Program-made: the position numbers and the translations under genes
In this document: positions 19,818 through 30,093 of the stretch, in pieces
Position numbering within the stretch: position 1 is the first letter of the stretch
How the letters are laid out: every line of letters begins with the position of its first letter
Notes under the pieces: model-generated
Databases searched by the model: none
What the model was told of the DNA's origin: nothing
The model's input: only the letters and a program-made list of their open reading frames with translations
NCBI RefSeq assembly: GCF_001713395.1
Contig: NZ_CP016452.1
Coordinates: 1,798,001-1,862,000, forward strand
DNA length: 64,000 nt
Direction: 5' to 3'
Source of the DNA: Sinorhizobium sp. RAC02
Lineage (GTDB): Bacteria > Pseudomonadota > Alphaproteobacteria > Rhizobiales > Rhizobiaceae

Positions 19818-20798
19818 TCAGTTCGAGCCGGCCATGTGCCTCGCTGCGGCTCCTGCCGCTGCCAGCGCCTCCCGCGCGGCAGCCAGATCAAGCGTGTTCT
19901 GCAAGAACCCGTGCGTGACGCCCGGCACCACCGTCAGCGCCTCGCTTCGACCGAGGCGTCTCAGGCGCTCGTGCAGCGTACTGCTGTCGGACAACAACGG
20001 ATCGACGCCGGCTGCCATCAGGTGGAGCGGCGGCAATGCTGCCAGGGCCTCATCCGTCGCGAGCAGCGGACAGGCGAGCGGGTCTGCCGATACGTCACGA
20101 TCTCCGACATACCATTGCCAGTATCGCTGCATCTTCGCAGTCGTCAGACCCGGACCGTTCTCGAAGTCACGATAGGACTCCGTGTGAAAATCGCCGGCAT
20201 AGGTGCCATAGAAAAGCAACGCGCCCGCGACAGCCTGACGCCCGCTGGATTGCTCATGCAGCATCGCGGCAAGGGCAAGATTGGCGCCAGCCGAGTCACC
20301 GGAAAGGATAAGCGGACCGTCCTTGACCCCGCTGGAACCGGAAACGGCAAAGGCGTTGCGGATCGTCGCGACGACATTCATGAGGCCCGCGGGATACGGA
20401 TGCTCCGGTGCCAGGCGATAGTCCGGCAAAAGCACGGGCAGGCCACATTCCAGCGCAAGCACGCGCGCGCAGCGCTCATGCGTCTCCGGGCTGCAGAAGG
20501 CAAACCCGCCGCCATGCACGAAGATGACCGCACCCGGGCCGTGGCCAGGCGGGACCAGGACCTTGATCCGCAGTCTTGCCGAGCCGAGGTCCGCATCCTC
20601 ATCGATCCAGACGTCAGCCACCTGTGCCATCTCGGGCAGGTCGACATTCCAGCGGCGGTTGCCGTCTTCCGAAAGCGCGCGACCTTCTGCCGGCGGAAGC
20701 GTCGTCGGATCGACCTGCGGCCCTGCCTCGGCGGCAACGCGGGCGAGCAGTGCCGCCATTTCCGGCGAAAGCCGCGATGTGCCGGAATTAGCGGTCAT
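19818..20798 (-). CDS. Alpha/beta hydrolase, hormone-sensitive-lipase family esterase
   Basis: Carboxylesterase of 326 aa. The HSL-type oxyanion motif HGGGF appears in VIFVHGGGFAFCSPETH, the nucleophile in ILSGDSAGANLAL, and the acid/histidine as MAAGVDPLLSDS and VPGVTHGFLQ. The ATG at 20798 overlaps the stop of the GntR gene (ATGA), so it is made with the regulator. In a sugar operon it may remove acyl groups from an acylated carbohydrate or open a lactone; that role is inference. Confidence 0.85.
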   Translation of the reverse strand: MTANSGTSRLSPEMAALLARVAAEAGPQVDPTTLPPAEGRALSEDGNRRWNVDLPEMAQVADVWIDEDADLGSARLRIKVLVPPGHGPGAVIFVHGGGFAFCSPETHERCARVLALECGLPVLLPDYRLAPEHPYPAGLMNVVATIRNAFAVSGSSGVKDGPLILSGDSAGANLALAAMLHEQSSGRQAVAGALLFYGTYAGDFHTESYRDFENGPGLTTAKMQRYWQWYVGDRDVSADPLACPLLATDEALAALPPLHLMAAGVDPLLSDSSTLHERLRRLGRSEALTVVPGVTHGFLQNTLDLAAAREALAAAGAAARHMAGSN

Positions 20799-21481
20799 TG
20801 TGTAGCATCCGGGAAAACGTCGGGGCCGAGATCGACGATCGTCGCAATGTGATGACGCAGTGCGTCGCTTGCCGCAGCCACATCGCCGCTTGCGATCGCA
20901 TCGATGATCGAGCGGTGACGCTGGGCCGTCGCCACGAGGTCGCGCGGCATCGTGCTGCGCGAGATCTTGAAGCGGTGGTTGTGCACCAGGCAGCGATGCA
21001 GGATCGGATCAAGCGCCGGAAGTTGCGCGTCCTGAAAGATGCGACGATGAAAATCCCGGTCGAAGGATGCCAGTTCAAGCTCGTCGCCAGCCTTTGCCGC
21101 CTCCAGCATGTCGGCGAAAATCGCGTCGAGATCGGAAACCAGCGTGCGGCCCGGTGCGCGCAACACCCGGACAATGCCGTTGCATTCGATCTGCTGGCGC
21201 ACACGGAACATCTCGACGGCTTCAGCTTCCGTACATTCGGAAACCTGCGTGCCGCGATGCCCCTGCCGGCGCACCAGCCCCTCTTCCTGCAACTGAAGGA
21301 GCGCCTCGCGCACAGTCCCCTGACTGCACGAGAAATGCGCCGCCAGCTCCAACTCCGTCAGAGCCGTCCCTGCCGGAAGCACACCCAGCATGATGTCGCG
21401 CTTGATGGCATTGAAGGCAGCGGCCGACTTGGCCGGCCTTGCCGCGTTTCGTGCATTCGACGGTGTAGAAAAATAAGTCAT
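20795..21481 (-). CDS. GntR-family (FadR/FCD subfamily) transcriptional regulator
   Basis: The 228-aa regulator has an N-terminal winged helix (about 15-80: IKRDIMLGVLPAGTALTELELA, SQGTVREALLQLQEEGLVRR, RGTQVSE) and a C-terminal all-helical FCD ligand domain (about 90-220) with the metal-binding D/H pattern in FDRDFHRRIF, HRSIIDAI and LRHHIATI. I take the ATG at 21481 (MTYFSTPSNARN). An ATG 39 bases farther upstream lies inside the operator and is less likely. First gene of the minus-strand sugar operon and divergent from the ATPase, so it is probably autoregulated and controls both directions. Confidence 0.88.
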   Translation of the reverse strand: MTYFSTPSNARNAARPAKSAAAFNAIKRDIMLGVLPAGTALTELELAAHFSCSQGTVREALLQLQEEGLVRRQGHRGTQVSECTEAEAVEMFRVRQQIECNGIVRVLRAPGRTLVSDLDAIFADMLEAAKAGDELELASFDRDFHRRIFQDAQLPALDPILHRCLVHNHRFKISRSTMPRDLVATAQRHRSIIDAIASGDVAAASDALRHHIATIVDLGPDVFPDATQ

Positions 21482-21517
21482 CACCCGGCCTGCAGAGTTG
21501 CCAATCGTCGTCAGTAT

Positions 21518-21543
21518 CATTATTGATATTGATATCGATAATG
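21518..21543. promoter_or_regulatory. Probable GntR operator, 26-bp dyad
   Basis: CATTATTGATAT, two bases TG, then ATATCGATAATG: the 12-base arms are inverted repeats matching at 11 of 12 positions. It is AT-rich against a GC-rich background and sits in the 100-base gap between the divergent GntR gene (start 21481) and ATPase gene (start 21582), where a regulator could act on both promoters. Confidence 0.72.
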
Positions 21544-21581
21544 AAGGTCAAGGGCGGATTGACCGGCTGGAGGAGAAAACC

Positions 21582-22661
21582 GTGACAGCAATCGCATTGA
21601 GGCAGATCCGGAAGACCTATGGTTCGCTTGAGGTCATCCACGACGTCGACATCGATATTGCGAGCGGTGAGTTCCTGGTTCTCGTCGGGCCGTCCGGCTG
21701 CGGCAAGTCCACGCTGCTGCGCATGATCGCGGGGCTCGAGGAAATTTCAGGCGGCGCGCTGGATATCGGCGGCAAAGTGGTGAACGCCCTGCCGCCGTCC
21801 GATCGCGACATCGCCATGGTCTTCCAGGACTACGCGCTCTACCCCCACATGACCGTGCGCGAAAACATGGCCTTCGGCCTGAAGATGCGTGGCACCGCCG
21901 TGGAAACGATCGACCGCCGGGTATCGCATGCCGCCGATATCCTGAAAATTCAATCCTTCCTGGACCGGAGACCCGCGCAGCTTTCCGGTGGCCAGCGCCA
22001 GCGCGTCGCCATGGGCCGCGCCATCGTGCGCGAGCCCTCCGCCTTCCTCTTCGACGAGCCGCTGTCCAACCTCGATGCAGCCCTTCGCGTCGAAATGCGC
22101 CTGGAGATCGCCAAGCTGCACAACCGCATGAAGGCGACAACCGTCTATGTCACCCACGACCAGGTCGAGGCGATGACACTTGCCGACCGCATCGTCGTGC
22201 TGAACGCCGGCAGGATCGAGCAGATCGGCCCGCCGCTCGACCTCTATCACCGCCCGGCAAGCCTTTTCGTCGCCCGCTTCATCGGCAGTCCGACGATGAA
22301 CACAATGCCGGTCGACGTGGTTTCCGACGGCAAAGGGAGTGCGCTGCTGTTCAAGGGGAAGCCCCTTCCCAACTCGGACATGGGTGTGCATTCAATACAG
22401 GCCGGCGCGGCAACGCTCGGCATCCGTCCGGAAGACCTCACGGCCTGTCCGCAGGACGAAGCCTGGTTCAGCGGCGAACTCGCCGTTGCGGAGCGACTGG
22501 GCAGCCAGACATACGGCTATGTGGAGATCGGCGAAGCCCGCATGCTGACCGTCGAATTCCCGCGCGGCACCCCGATCAAGGTCGGCGACAAGATCCACGT
22601 GCGCCCGAATGTGGACGCGATTCACCTGTTCGACACGACGTCCGGCATTCGGCTGACCTGA
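21582..22661 (+). CDS. Carbohydrate ABC transporter ATP-binding protein (UgpC/MalK type)
   Basis: The 359-aa ATPase energises the importer encoded on the other strand. Walker A is GPSGCGKST, the signature is [14 protein letters not shown], Walker B LFDEPLSNLDA, and the switch histidine is in VTHDQVEAMTLADR. The C-terminal TOBE/regulatory region (from about 240) begins with FIGSPTMNTMPV. The start is a GTG at 21582 preceded by GGAGGAG eight bases upstream; the longer frame runs through the operator and does not look coding. It is separated from the receptor and permeases but shares their regulatory region. Confidence 0.92.
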   Translation: MTAIALRQIRKTYGSLEVIHDVDIDIASGEFLVLVGPSGCGKSTLLRMIAGLEEISGGALDIGGKVVNALPPSDRDIAMVFQDYALYPHMTVRENMAFGLKMRGTAVETIDRRVSHAADILKIQSFLDRRPAQLSGGQRQRVAMGRAIVREPSAFLFDEPLSNLDAALRVEMRLEIAKLHNRMKATTVYVTHDQVEAMTLADRIVVLNAGRIEQIGPPLDLYHRPASLFVARFIGSPTMNTMPVDVVSDGKGSALLFKGKPLPNSDMGVHSIQAGAATLGIRPEDLTACPQDEAWFSGELAVAERLGSQTYGYVEIGEARMLTVEFPRGTPIKVGDKIHVRPNVDAIHLFDTTSGIRLT

Positions 22662-22769
22662 TCGACGCGACGAACGATACAGCGCCGACGTGAGCCCGCA
22701 TTAACCGGACATCCCCATCAAGACCTCAATGGCGCGGGCTACCTGTCGCCGGATGCCCGTTTTGAACAA

Positions 22770-23138
22770 TCATGTCGCGTCTTCGAAGGCCTGGGGGAAG
22801 TTTTTCCGCGCCAGGGGTTCGTTGATTTTCAGCATCGCCTGATAGGATGCCGGATCGAATCCCCGCTCCGCAGGAAGAATTTCCCGTCCGAACAACCGCG
22901 ACAAACGCTCCCCATCGAGATTGCCGCGCTCGAAGGGAGCCGTTCCGAAGTAGTGCCAGAGCGCATGCAGAAAAGCCGTATCGGCCAAGGCGACCGTTTG
23001 GTCGCGGGTAAGATGGCGCGGCCATTGTCCAATCACCGTGACCTTGGGGTTCGGGCGGCGAATGGTGAACTGCCATTGTGTCCCGGTCAGCCCGGGCGGA
23101 AAACCACGATGTTTGGTCATTTCGGAGATTTTGGCCAT
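22770..23138 (-). CDS. Hypothetical protein, 122 aa
   Basis: Unknown soluble protein starting MAKISEMTKHRGFPPGLTGT. It contains QWQFTIRRPNPKVTVIGQWP, a helical middle (ADTAFLHALWHYFGTAPFERGN) and an acidic C-terminus. No signal peptide or membrane span. Codon use matches neighbours and no longer frame competes on either strand, so a real gene is likely. It stands alone between the sugar module and the accessory island; 235 bases upstream of it (23139-23373) show no gene or clear signal. Confidence 0.55.
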   Translation of the reverse strand: MAKISEMTKHRGFPPGLTGTQWQFTIRRPNPKVTVIGQWPRHLTRDQTVALADTAFLHALWHYFGTAPFERGNLDGERLSRLFGREILPAERGFDPASYQAMLKINEPLARKNFPQAFEDAT

Positions 23139-23373
23139 GCCGTTTCCTTAGGCCCATGGTGCCAAGTTGGTCAAAGCATCTTGTCTCGTCGTCATTAGAT
23201 TTCAACGGAATCGTATCGCCCTTTCTCCAACACGGCGCCATCTGCTTGTCGCGCAGGGGGCGAATGCGCGGGCAATACCGCGTCGCTCTCTCACCCGTTG
23301 GCCGGATCCCAGACGTCGGCAGAGCGGCGTGACAAGCCACTCCGCGCTGCCGTTTTCTCCATAGCTGCGAAGG

Positions 23374-24813
23374 TTAGCCCTTTCGCGTCACCAGGCGGGT
23401 ATCGAGATAGGCCTGAAGGGCCTCGGCGCCGCCTTCCGTGCCGTGGCCGGAATCCTTGATGCCGCCGAAGGGGACTTCGGGGAGCGCCAGGCCCAGATGG
23501 TTGATCGATACCATGCCGGCCTCCACCTCATTGCCAAGTCGCGTCGCGGTCGCGCTGCTTTGCGTAAAGGCGTAGGCGGCAAGGCCGTAGGGCAGCCGAT
23601 TGGCCTCGCTGATTGCCTCGCCGAGATCACCGAACCGGTTGATGACGGCGACCGGGCCGAAAGGCTCCTCGTTCATGATGCGCGCCGACAGGGGCACATC
23701 GGCCAGCACGGTCGGCTCGAAAAACCACCCTTCATTCCCGATGCGGCGCCCGCCGGTCTTCAGCTGCGCGCCATTCTCGACGGCATCGGCGATCAGGCTT
23801 TCCAGCGCTGGTATGCGGCGGTCGTTTGCGAGCGGCCCCATCTCGATACCGGCATCGAGCCCGTTGCCGACCCGTATTGCCTTGGCGCCCGCGGTGAAGC
23901 GTTCGGTGAAGGCGTCGGCTATCTGCTCCTGCACGAGGAAACGCGTCGGCGAGACGCAAACCTGCCCGGCATTGCGGAACTTGTTGGCCACCATCAGGTC
24001 CACGGCGAGGTCGAGATCCGCATCCTTGGCGACGATGACCGGCGCATGCCCGCCGAGTTCCATGGTGACGCGCTTCATATGCGCCCCGGCGAGCGCCGCA
24101 AGCTGCTTGCCGACTGGGGTCGACCCCGTGAAGCTGATCTTGCGGATGACGGGGTGCGGGATGAGATATTCGGAAATCTCCGCCGGGACGCCATAGACGA
24201 GATTGATGACGCCGGCCGGAATTCCAGCATCGGCAAAGGCCCGGATGAGCGCTGCCGGCGAAGCCGGCGTTTCCTCCGGTGCCTTGACGATGATCGTGCA
24301 GCCGGCAGCAATCGCCGCCGAGAGCTTGCGCACGACCTGGTTGATCGGGAAGTTCCACGGCGTGAAGGCGGCGACCGGCCCGACGGGCTTCTTCAGGGTA
24401 ATCTGCAGGACATCCGGCGATCGGGAGGGGATGACCTGGCCGTAAGCGCGCTGCGCCTCGCCGGCAAACCAGTCGATGATGTCGGCACCGGCCAGCGTTT
24501 CGACCCGCGACTGCGAGACCGGCTTGCCCTGCTCCATCGTCATCATGACTGCGATGTCGTCGGCCCGCTCACGCAGGAGATCGGCAGCCCGGCGCATCAA
24601 CCGGGCCCGATCGTGGGACGATGCCACGCTCCACGAGGCGAAGGCGCGTTCGGCCGCTGCCAGCGCTTCGTCCAGATCCGCGCGATCCGCCCATGCGACG
24701 CTGCCGATCGGCTGGGCGGTCGCCGGGTTGACGACGGGAATGGTCCTGCCGCCGGATGCCGGACGCCAGACGCCGTCTATGAAGAGCAATGTATCGGGAT
24801 AAGTCGTCATCAT
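23374..24813 (-). CDS. NAD(P)-dependent succinate-semialdehyde-type aldehyde dehydrogenase
   Basis: Aldehyde dehydrogenase of 479 aa. It opens [20 protein letters not shown], with [21 protein letters not shown] and [16 protein letters not shown] (cofactor), the general base in [12 protein letters not shown] and the catalytic cysteine in [28 protein letters not shown] ends the fold. Overall pattern is closest to succinate-semialdehyde and 2-oxoglutarate-semialdehyde dehydrogenases. Last gene of the long minus-strand operon beginning at 31944, 16 bases after the hydratase/dehydrogenase gene. It may oxidise an aldehyde produced by the transaminases encoded at 41389 or 42719. Confidence 0.85.
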   Translation of the reverse strand: MMTTYPDTLLFIDGVWRPASGGRTIPVVNPATAQPIGSVAWADRADLDEALAAAERAFASWSVASSHDRARLMRRAADLLRERADDIAVMMTMEQGKPVSQSRVETLAGADIIDWFAGEAQRAYGQVIPSRSPDVLQITLKKPVGPVAAFTPWNFPINQVVRKLSAAIAAGCTIIVKAPEETPASPAALIRAFADAGIPAGVINLVYGVPAEISEYLIPHPVIRKISFTGSTPVGKQLAALAGAHMKRVTMELGGHAPVIVAKDADLDLAVDLMVANKFRNAGQVCVSPTRFLVQEQIADAFTERFTAGAKAIRVGNGLDAGIEMGPLANDRRIPALESLIADAVENGAQLKTGGRRIGNEGWFFEPTVLADVPLSARIMNEEPFGPVAVINRFGDLGEAISEANRLPYGLAAYAFTQSSATATRLGNEVEAGMVSINHLGLALPEVPFGGIKDSGHGTEGGAEALQAYLDTRLVTRKG

Positions 24814-24829
24814 ACGGTCCTCGTTATGG

Positions 24830-26779
24830 TCATGTCTTGCCTGTCCGGCCGGCCTGGAACATTGGTCCACCGCGTTTTCGCGGAAAGCCATAGCCGTGAA
24901 CTTCGACAAGGTCGATATCGGCGGCACCAAGTGCAATGCCTTCGGCAAGAATTGCATGGCCCTCTTCCGCCATGCTCGCCATCAGCCGGAAGACGATCGC
25001 CTCGCCCGCCATCTCTGTTTTCGCTCCGACAAGCGGTGCGATGATCCGCTCCGCATCGGCGGAGGGCCTTGGGCGACGGTCGCCCGCGGCATAGTCATAC
25101 CAGCCGCCGCCGGTCTTCTGCCCCTTGCGCCCGGCACGCACCAGAAGGTCCCCGGGCATGTCCGGCAGGGGTTCTCTGCGCGAGCGCGCCGCCTCGCGGT
25201 AGAGGAACGCGATATCGAGGCCCGCCATGTCCTGCATTTCGAAAGGTCCCATCGCAAAGCCGAAAGCCCGCATTGCCGCATCGACGGCGGCAATGGGGAC
25301 ACCGCCGCGAACCAGCGCTTCCGCTTCCGCCCGGTAGCGCCGCAGAATGCGATTGCCGATGAAGCCATCGCAGATGCCGGACCGCACGGGAATCTTGCCG
25401 AGGCGGCGAGCAAGGTCGTAGCCGGTTGCCAGCACATCCGGCGCCGTTTCGGGCGTGGGCACGATCTCCAGCAGCTTCATGACCTGTGCCGGGCTGAAGA
25501 AATGCAGCCCGAGAAAACGCTCCGGCCCCGGCAACCCGTCGGCGATCAGGCGCGGATCGATGTAGGACGTGTTCGTGGCAAGGATCGTATCGGGCCGGCA
25601 GACACGGCCGAGCTCGGCGAACACCAAGCGTTTCACGGCAAGGTCCTCGAACACCGCTTCGATCACCATGTCGCATCGCCCGGCCGCACCATAGCCGATG
25701 GCCGTTTCGAGGCGAGCCATCCACCCGGCTGCGTCGTCGTCCGAAATCCGGCCTCGACGACGGGACGATTCGAAAAGGTTCGAAAGCGTCGAACGCGCTC
25801 GCAAAACAGCCGCTTCGTCCTGCTCGATCAGCACGACGGAAAAGCCGGCATTGAGAAGGGCTGCGGCAATGCCGCTCCCCATCGTCCCGCCACCGACCAC
25901 GCCGACCGTTTCAATCGGGCGTGGGCTCGAAGCACGCAAGTCCGCCGGCCGCAGCGCCGCACGTTCGGCAAAGAAGAGATGGCGCAACGCTGCCGCTTCT
26001 TCCGTGGCGCGAAGCGCGAGGAAGGTCGATCGTTCGAGCGCAAGGCCGGCCTCCGCGCCGTGTTCGATGCCGTGTTTCAGGGCCAGGAGCGCCTGGGGCG
26101 GCGCTGCCGCCCCTCTCGCGCCAGCGGTCACCCGGGTTTCCGCCTCCGTCCACACCTCTGGAGCGGACACAGAAACCACTCGCTCGATGCTCGACGGCGG
26201 CAACGCCTGCCCGGCGACCGATCGCGCGAAGGCAACGGCAGCCGGCACCAGTGGTTCGTCGACAAGGGCGTCGACCAGACCGAGCCGCAGGGCTTCTACG
26301 CCGTCCGGTGAATGGTTTTCCGCAACGATGCGGATCCCCTCGGTAACACCGACGACCCGCGGCAGGCGCTGCGTGCCACCGGCACCCGCGATGATGCCGA
26401 GGTTGATTTCCGGCAAAGCGAAACGGGCGCTCGAAGTGGCAACGCGGAAGCGGCAGCCGAGCGCCAATTCGAACCCGCCGCCAAGTGCTGCACCTCGGAT
26501 CGCCGCGATCCAAGGCTTTGCCGAAGCCTCGATGCGGGCGATGACGTCCGGCAGGAACGGCGGCTCTGGCGGCCGGTCGAATTCGGCAATGTCGGCACCT
26601 GCAACGAAGAGTTTTCCCGCACCGGTCAGAACGACTGCCCGGACATTCGGATCATCATCGAGCGCCAGTGCCAGTGTCAGCAAGCGCTCCCGCACCGCCC
26701 CGCTCACGGCATTGACCGGCGGATTTTCGATCGTGACGATCGCGATCTCGCCATCGATTTCGACGTTGACGGTCATCAT
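24830..26779 (-). CDS. Bifunctional enoyl-CoA hydratase/3-hydroxyacyl-CoA dehydrogenase (FadJ/FadB-like)
   Basis: The 649-aa two-domain beta-oxidation enzyme. The N-terminal crotonase domain (about 1-200) has AGADIAEF and [19 protein letters not shown] for the oxyanion hole. The dehydrogenase domain (from about 290) starts [22 protein letters not shown], with the catalytic histidine in [19 protein letters not shown] and the C-terminal segment [18 protein letters not shown] and [13 protein letters not shown]. It lacks the long linker of E. coli FadJ but keeps both activities' motifs. Start at ATG 26779 or the adjoining 26776. Within the CoA-transferase/ABC operon, so it acts on the CoA-activated substrate. 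Confidence 0.88.
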   Translation of the reverse strand: MMTVNVEIDGEIAIVTIENPPVNAVSGAVRERLLTLALALDDDPNVRAVVLTGAGKLFVAGADIAEFDRPPEPPFLPDVIARIEASAKPWIAAIRGAALGGGFELALGCRFRVATSSARFALPEINLGIIAGAGGTQRLPRVVGVTEGIRIVAENHSPDGVEALRLGLVDALVDEPLVPAAVAFARSVAGQALPPSSIERVVSVSAPEVWTEAETRVTAGARGAAAPPQALLALKHGIEHGAEAGLALERSTFLALRATEEAAALRHLFFAERAALRPADLRASSPRPIETVGVVGGGTMGSGIAAALLNAGFSVVLIEQDEAAVLRARSTLSNLFESSRRRGRISDDDAAGWMARLETAIGYGAAGRCDMVIEAVFEDLAVKRLVFAELGRVCRPDTILATNTSYIDPRLIADGLPGPERFLGLHFFSPAQVMKLLEIVPTPETAPDVLATGYDLARRLGKIPVRSGICDGFIGNRILRRYRAEAEALVRGGVPIAAVDAAMRAFGFAMGPFEMQDMAGLDIAFLYREAARSRREPLPDMPGDLLVRAGRKGQKTGGGWYDYAAGDRRPRPSADAERIIAPLVGAKTEMAGEAIVFRLMASMAEEGHAILAEGIALGAADIDLVEVHGYGFPRKRGGPMFQAGRTGKT

Positions 26780-26807
26780 CGTTTCCTGTTCGGCTTGAAG
26801 TTCCGGC

Positions 26808-28067
26808 CTATGCGACCGCGCCCTGAACCGTCTCCAAGGGCGGCGCGTCCTGCAGATCGTGACAGGCGACGACGCCCGCAAGGGCAAGGCTCTCGATGCG
26901 AGCATCGTCGAAACCCAGCACGTCGCGCAGGACGTTGCGCGTGTCCTCGCCGAGGAGCGGCGGTGCCTTGGCACCGGCATTCACCTGCGCGGCTAGGCCG
27001 TGGGCCGGACGAATGAGTGCGACCGTGCCGAGTTCGGGGTGCTCCAGATGCTGCACCACGCCACGCTCCGTCACGCTGGGGCTCTTCAGCGCCTCGGAGA
27101 CGGACTTGACCTGGCCGGCCGGCACGCTCGCCGCAAGGCAGGCGGCAAGCCAGTGCGCGCAGGTCTCCTCGCGGACGATCTCGGCCAGCAGGGGAAGCAA
27201 CGCTTCGCGATGCACGGCGCGCTGATGCGATGTGACGAACCGCGGATCGCGGGCAAGTTCCGGACGCTTGACGACCTGCTCGCAGAAATCGACGAACATG
27301 CGGTCATTGCCGACGGCAAGCGCGAACGTGCCGTCGCTTGCGTCAAAAATCTGGTAGGGCACGACGGTGGGATGCGCATTTCCGTAGCGTACGGGCTCGA
27401 CGCCGGCATTCAGGTAACCCGTCCCGACATTGATCAGGAGGTTGAGCGTGGCATCGAGCAAAGCGACGTCGATATATTGTCCCCGCCCGGTATCCCGGCG
27501 CTGGTAGAGGGCGGCCAGGATCGACTGGGTAGCGGTCATGCCGGCGACGACATCTGTAAAGGCGACGCCGAGCCTGTTCGGCGGACCGTCCACCTGGCCG
27601 GTGATGGACATAAGCCCGCTTTCGGCCTGCATGATGAAGTCGTAGCCCGGGCGGTCGCGCTCCGGACCCGTCTGGCCGTAGCCGGAAATCGCGCAGTAGA
27701 CAATGCCCGGATTGATCGCCTTGATATCCTCGTAGCCGATACCAAGACGCTCGACCGTGCCGGCGCGAAAATTCTCCACGACCACATCGGCCTTGGCGGC
27801 GAGATCCAGCACGATCTGCCGGCCTTCCGACGTCTTGAGGTCGAGTGCGATGCTCTGCTTGCCGCGATTGGCGCAGAGATAGTAGGTGCTCAGCCCCTTG
27901 AAGTTCGGGAAGGACCAGGCGCGCGTATCGTCGCCACCCTTGATATTCTCGATCTTCCAGACCTCGGCACCGAGATCCCCGAGGCTCATGGTGGTCCATG
28001 GTCCTGCAAGAACGCGCGTCAGGTCGAGCACACGAATGCCCTCAAGCGGCAATGTCAGTTCCGTCAT
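26808..28067 (-). CDS. CaiB/BaiF-type (family III) CoA-transferase
   Basis: Transfers CoA between carboxylic acids. Of 419 aa, the N-terminus [20 protein letters not shown] and [10 protein letters not shown] are family signatures. The catalytic aspartate is expected in [19 protein letters not shown], equivalent to the formyl-CoA-transferase YDF aspartate. The ATG at 28067 overlaps the stop of the upstream ABC ATPase gene by four bases, which ties substrate import to CoA activation. Substrate unknown; it presumably activates the imported acid or its deaminated product for the next gene. Confidence 0.9.
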   Translation of the reverse strand: MTELTLPLEGIRVLDLTRVLAGPWTTMSLGDLGAEVWKIENIKGGDDTRAWSFPNFKGLSTYYLCANRGKQSIALDLKTSEGRQIVLDLAAKADVVVENFRAGTVERLGIGYEDIKAINPGIVYCAISGYGQTGPERDRPGYDFIMQAESGLMSITGQVDGPPNRLGVAFTDVVAGMTATQSILAALYQRRDTGRGQYIDVALLDATLNLLINVGTGYLNAGVEPVRYGNAHPTVVPYQIFDASDGTFALAVGNDRMFVDFCEQVVKRPELARDPRFVTSHQRAVHREALLPLLAEIVREETCAHWLAACLAASVPAGQVKSVSEALKSPSVTERGVVQHLEHPELGTVALIRPAHGLAAQVNAGAKAPPLLGEDTRNVLRDVLGFDDARIESLALAGVVACHDLQDAPPLETVQGAVA

Positions 28068-29098
28068 TCCATTCCTCCAGACCCGCGTCGCTCGCGGGCC
28101 GACAAACCTGTCTCCATGGCATTCGGGAAGTGGCAGGCAACCGAATGGCCTTCTTCTTGCGCCGTCAGCGGCGGCTCCACCTGTGCGCAGAGCGGCTGGG
28201 CGATGGGGCACCTGGTCCTGAAGCGACAGCCGGACGGCGGGTTCAGCGGGCTCGGCAGATCGCCCTTCAGCACGATGCGGGTCCGGCTGCGCTCGAGCGC
28301 AGGGCTTGCGAGCGGCACGGCGGACATCAGGGCCTGGGTGTAGGGATGAAGCGGCGCGCGATAGAGCCGGTGCTTTTCGGCGATCTCGACGATCTTGCCG
28401 AGATACATGACGGCCACCCGGTCGGAAATGTGCTGCACGACCGAAAGATCATGCGCGATGAAGAGATAGGCCGTGCCGAAATCCCGCTGGATATCCTTCA
28501 GGAGGTTGAGCACACCGGCCTGTACGGAGACGTCGAGCGCGGAAACCGGCTCGTCGAGCACCAGCAACTCCGGTTTCAGCGCCAGCGCGCGGGCAATTAC
28601 TACGCGCTGGCGCTGGCCACCGGAGAGTTCGTGCGGATAGCGTTGCCCGTGTTCCGGATTGAGCCTGACGAGATCGAGCATCTCGACGACACGCGCCTTG
28701 CGCTGCATAGGCGAGAGATCGCTGATGCGCAGCGGCTCGGCGATGTTTTCTGCAACCCGCATACGTGGATGCAGCGAGGCGTAGGGATCCTGGAAAACCA
28801 GCTGGATCTTGCGGCGCAGCGCACGCATCTCTGTCGGGTTCGCCTCGTTGATGTTGCGACCGCGAAACAGCGTCTCCCCGCTTGAGGGCTCGATCAGCCG
28901 CAGGATGCAGCGGCCGAGCGTGGACTTGCCGCAGCCGGACTCGCCGACGAGCCCCAGCGTTTCGCCGGGCTTCACGTCGAAAGAGACGTCGCTGACGGCA
29001 TTGACCTGCGCGACCTGCCGTTCGAACAGCAGGCCGCCGGTGACGGCGAAGCGCTTCGAGAGGCCACGGACGGAGAGAATGGGTTCCGGTAGTATCAT
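28064..29098 (-). CDS. Peptide/opine-type ABC transporter ATP-binding protein (DppF-like)
   Basis: The 344-aa second ATPase of a family-5 importer. Walker [10 protein letters not shown], signature [17 protein letters not shown], Walker [16 protein letters not shown], switch [13 protein letters not shown]. The C-terminal oligopeptide-transporter domain has [16 protein letters not shown], a cysteine cluster that in this family can hold an iron-sulfur centre. Start ATG at 29098 overlaps the DppD-like stop (ATGA). The open frame extends upstream but that is the neighbour's sequence. Confidence 0.92.
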   Translation of the reverse strand: MILPEPILSVRGLSKRFAVTGGLLFERQVAQVNAVSDVSFDVKPGETLGLVGESGCGKSTLGRCILRLIEPSSGETLFRGRNINEANPTEMRALRRKIQLVFQDPYASLHPRMRVAENIAEPLRISDLSPMQRKARVVEMLDLVRLNPEHGQRYPHELSGGQRQRVVIARALALKPELLVLDEPVSALDVSVQAGVLNLLKDIQRDFGTAYLFIAHDLSVVQHISDRVAVMYLGKIVEIAEKHRLYRAPLHPYTQALMSAVPLASPALERSRTRIVLKGDLPSPLNPPSGCRFRTRCPIAQPLCAQVEPPLTAQEEGHSVACHFPNAMETGLSARERRGSGGME

Positions 29099-30093
29099 GC
29101 AGCGCTCCCGATCGGCAGGGTGGCGAAATGGCAGGCTGCCGTGTGCTCGCCGTCGGCGCGAACGGGCGGTGGCGTGTGGCGACAGATGTCCTGCACCTGC
29201 GGGCAGCGGGGATGGAAGGCGCAACCGCCGGGCAGTTTGCCGAGTGGCGGCGGAGCACCGTCGATCGAGAACAGCCGCTCTTTCTCCTGCGCCATGTTGG
29301 GGATCGAGGCGATGAGCCCGCGTGTATAGGGATGCGCCGGGCGCTCGAAGAGATCGTCCACGCCTGCCTGCTCCACCACCTCGCCGGAATAGACGACCGC
29401 GACCCGGTCGGCATGCCCCGCAAGGACGCCGAGATCGTGGGTAATGAGGATCAGCCCCAGATTGAGCCGCCGCCGCAGGTCCGTGAGCACGTCCATGATC
29501 TGCGCCTGGACGGTGACGTCGAGCGCCGTCGTCGGCTCGTCGGCGATCAACAGGTCCGGGTCGTTGGCGACTGCCATTGCGATCATCACGCGCTGGCGCA
29601 TGCCTCCCGAGAATTCATGCGGGAACTGGTGGATGCGCCTGTCCGGCTGAGGGATCGCGACTAGCGAGAGAAGCTCGGCGGCACGGTTCAGCGCCGCTCT
29701 TTTCGAGACGCCCGCATTGTGCAGCCGGATCGTTTCGGCAATCTGCGCACCGACTGTCATGACGGGGTTGAGCGAGGACAGCGGATCCTGAAAGATCATG
29801 GCGATGCGGGAGCCGCGCAGCGTTCGAAGTTCGCTTCGCGGCATTCCCACCAGCTCGCGCCCCTTGAACTTTGCCGATCCGCTGACGGTCGCGGTCTTCG
29901 GGTGGAGGCCGAGGGCCGCCAGCATTCCGACCGATTTGCCGGAGCCAGATTCGCCGACGATGCCGAGCACCTCGCCGTGATCGACATGCAGGCTGACGCC
30001 CCGCACAGCCTCAAAGGACTGGCCCTGGCGGGTGAAAGAGACACGAAGGTCGCGAACGGAGAAAAGCGGTTCCTGCTGCATCGTGCCCCTCAT
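29095..30093 (-). CDS. Peptide/opine-type ABC transporter ATP-binding protein (DppD-like)
   Basis: First ATPase of the family-5 importer, 332 aa. Walker [10 protein letters not shown] has valine in place of the usual threonine after serine, common in DppD. Signature [18 protein letters not shown], Walker [16 protein letters not shown], switch [15 protein letters not shown], and the cysteine-rich tail [17 protein letters not shown] use the ATG at 30093, which overlaps the permease stop (ATGA); an internal ATG at 30081 (MQQEPLFSV) is an alternative start. Confidence 0.92.
   Translation of the reverse strand: MRGTMQQEPLFSVRDLRVSFTRQGQSFEAVRGVSLHVDHGEVLGIVGESGSGKSVGMLAALGLHPKTATVSGSAKFKGRELVGMPRSELRTLRGSRIAMIFQDPLSSLNPVMTVGAQIAETIRLHNAGVSKRAALNRAAELLSLVAIPQPDRRIHQFPHEFSGGMRQRVMIAMAVANDPDLLIADEPTTALDVTVQAQIMDVLTDLRRRLNLGLILITHDLGVLAGHADRVAVVYSGEVVEQAGVDDLFERPAHPYTRGLIASIPNMAQEKERLFSIDGAPPPLGKLPGGCAFHPRCPQVQDICRHTPPPVRADGEHTAACHFATLPIGSAA

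Noticed and set aside
21482..21520. Longer start for the GntR gene at the ATG at 21520
   Set aside because: It lies inside the 26-bp dyad and adds residues outside the winged-helix family pattern; ATG 21481 is preferred.
21498..21581. Longer N-terminus of the UgpC-like ATPase
   Set aside because: The added sequence is translated from the operator and ribosome site; the GTG at 21582 with GGAGGAG upstream fits the family.
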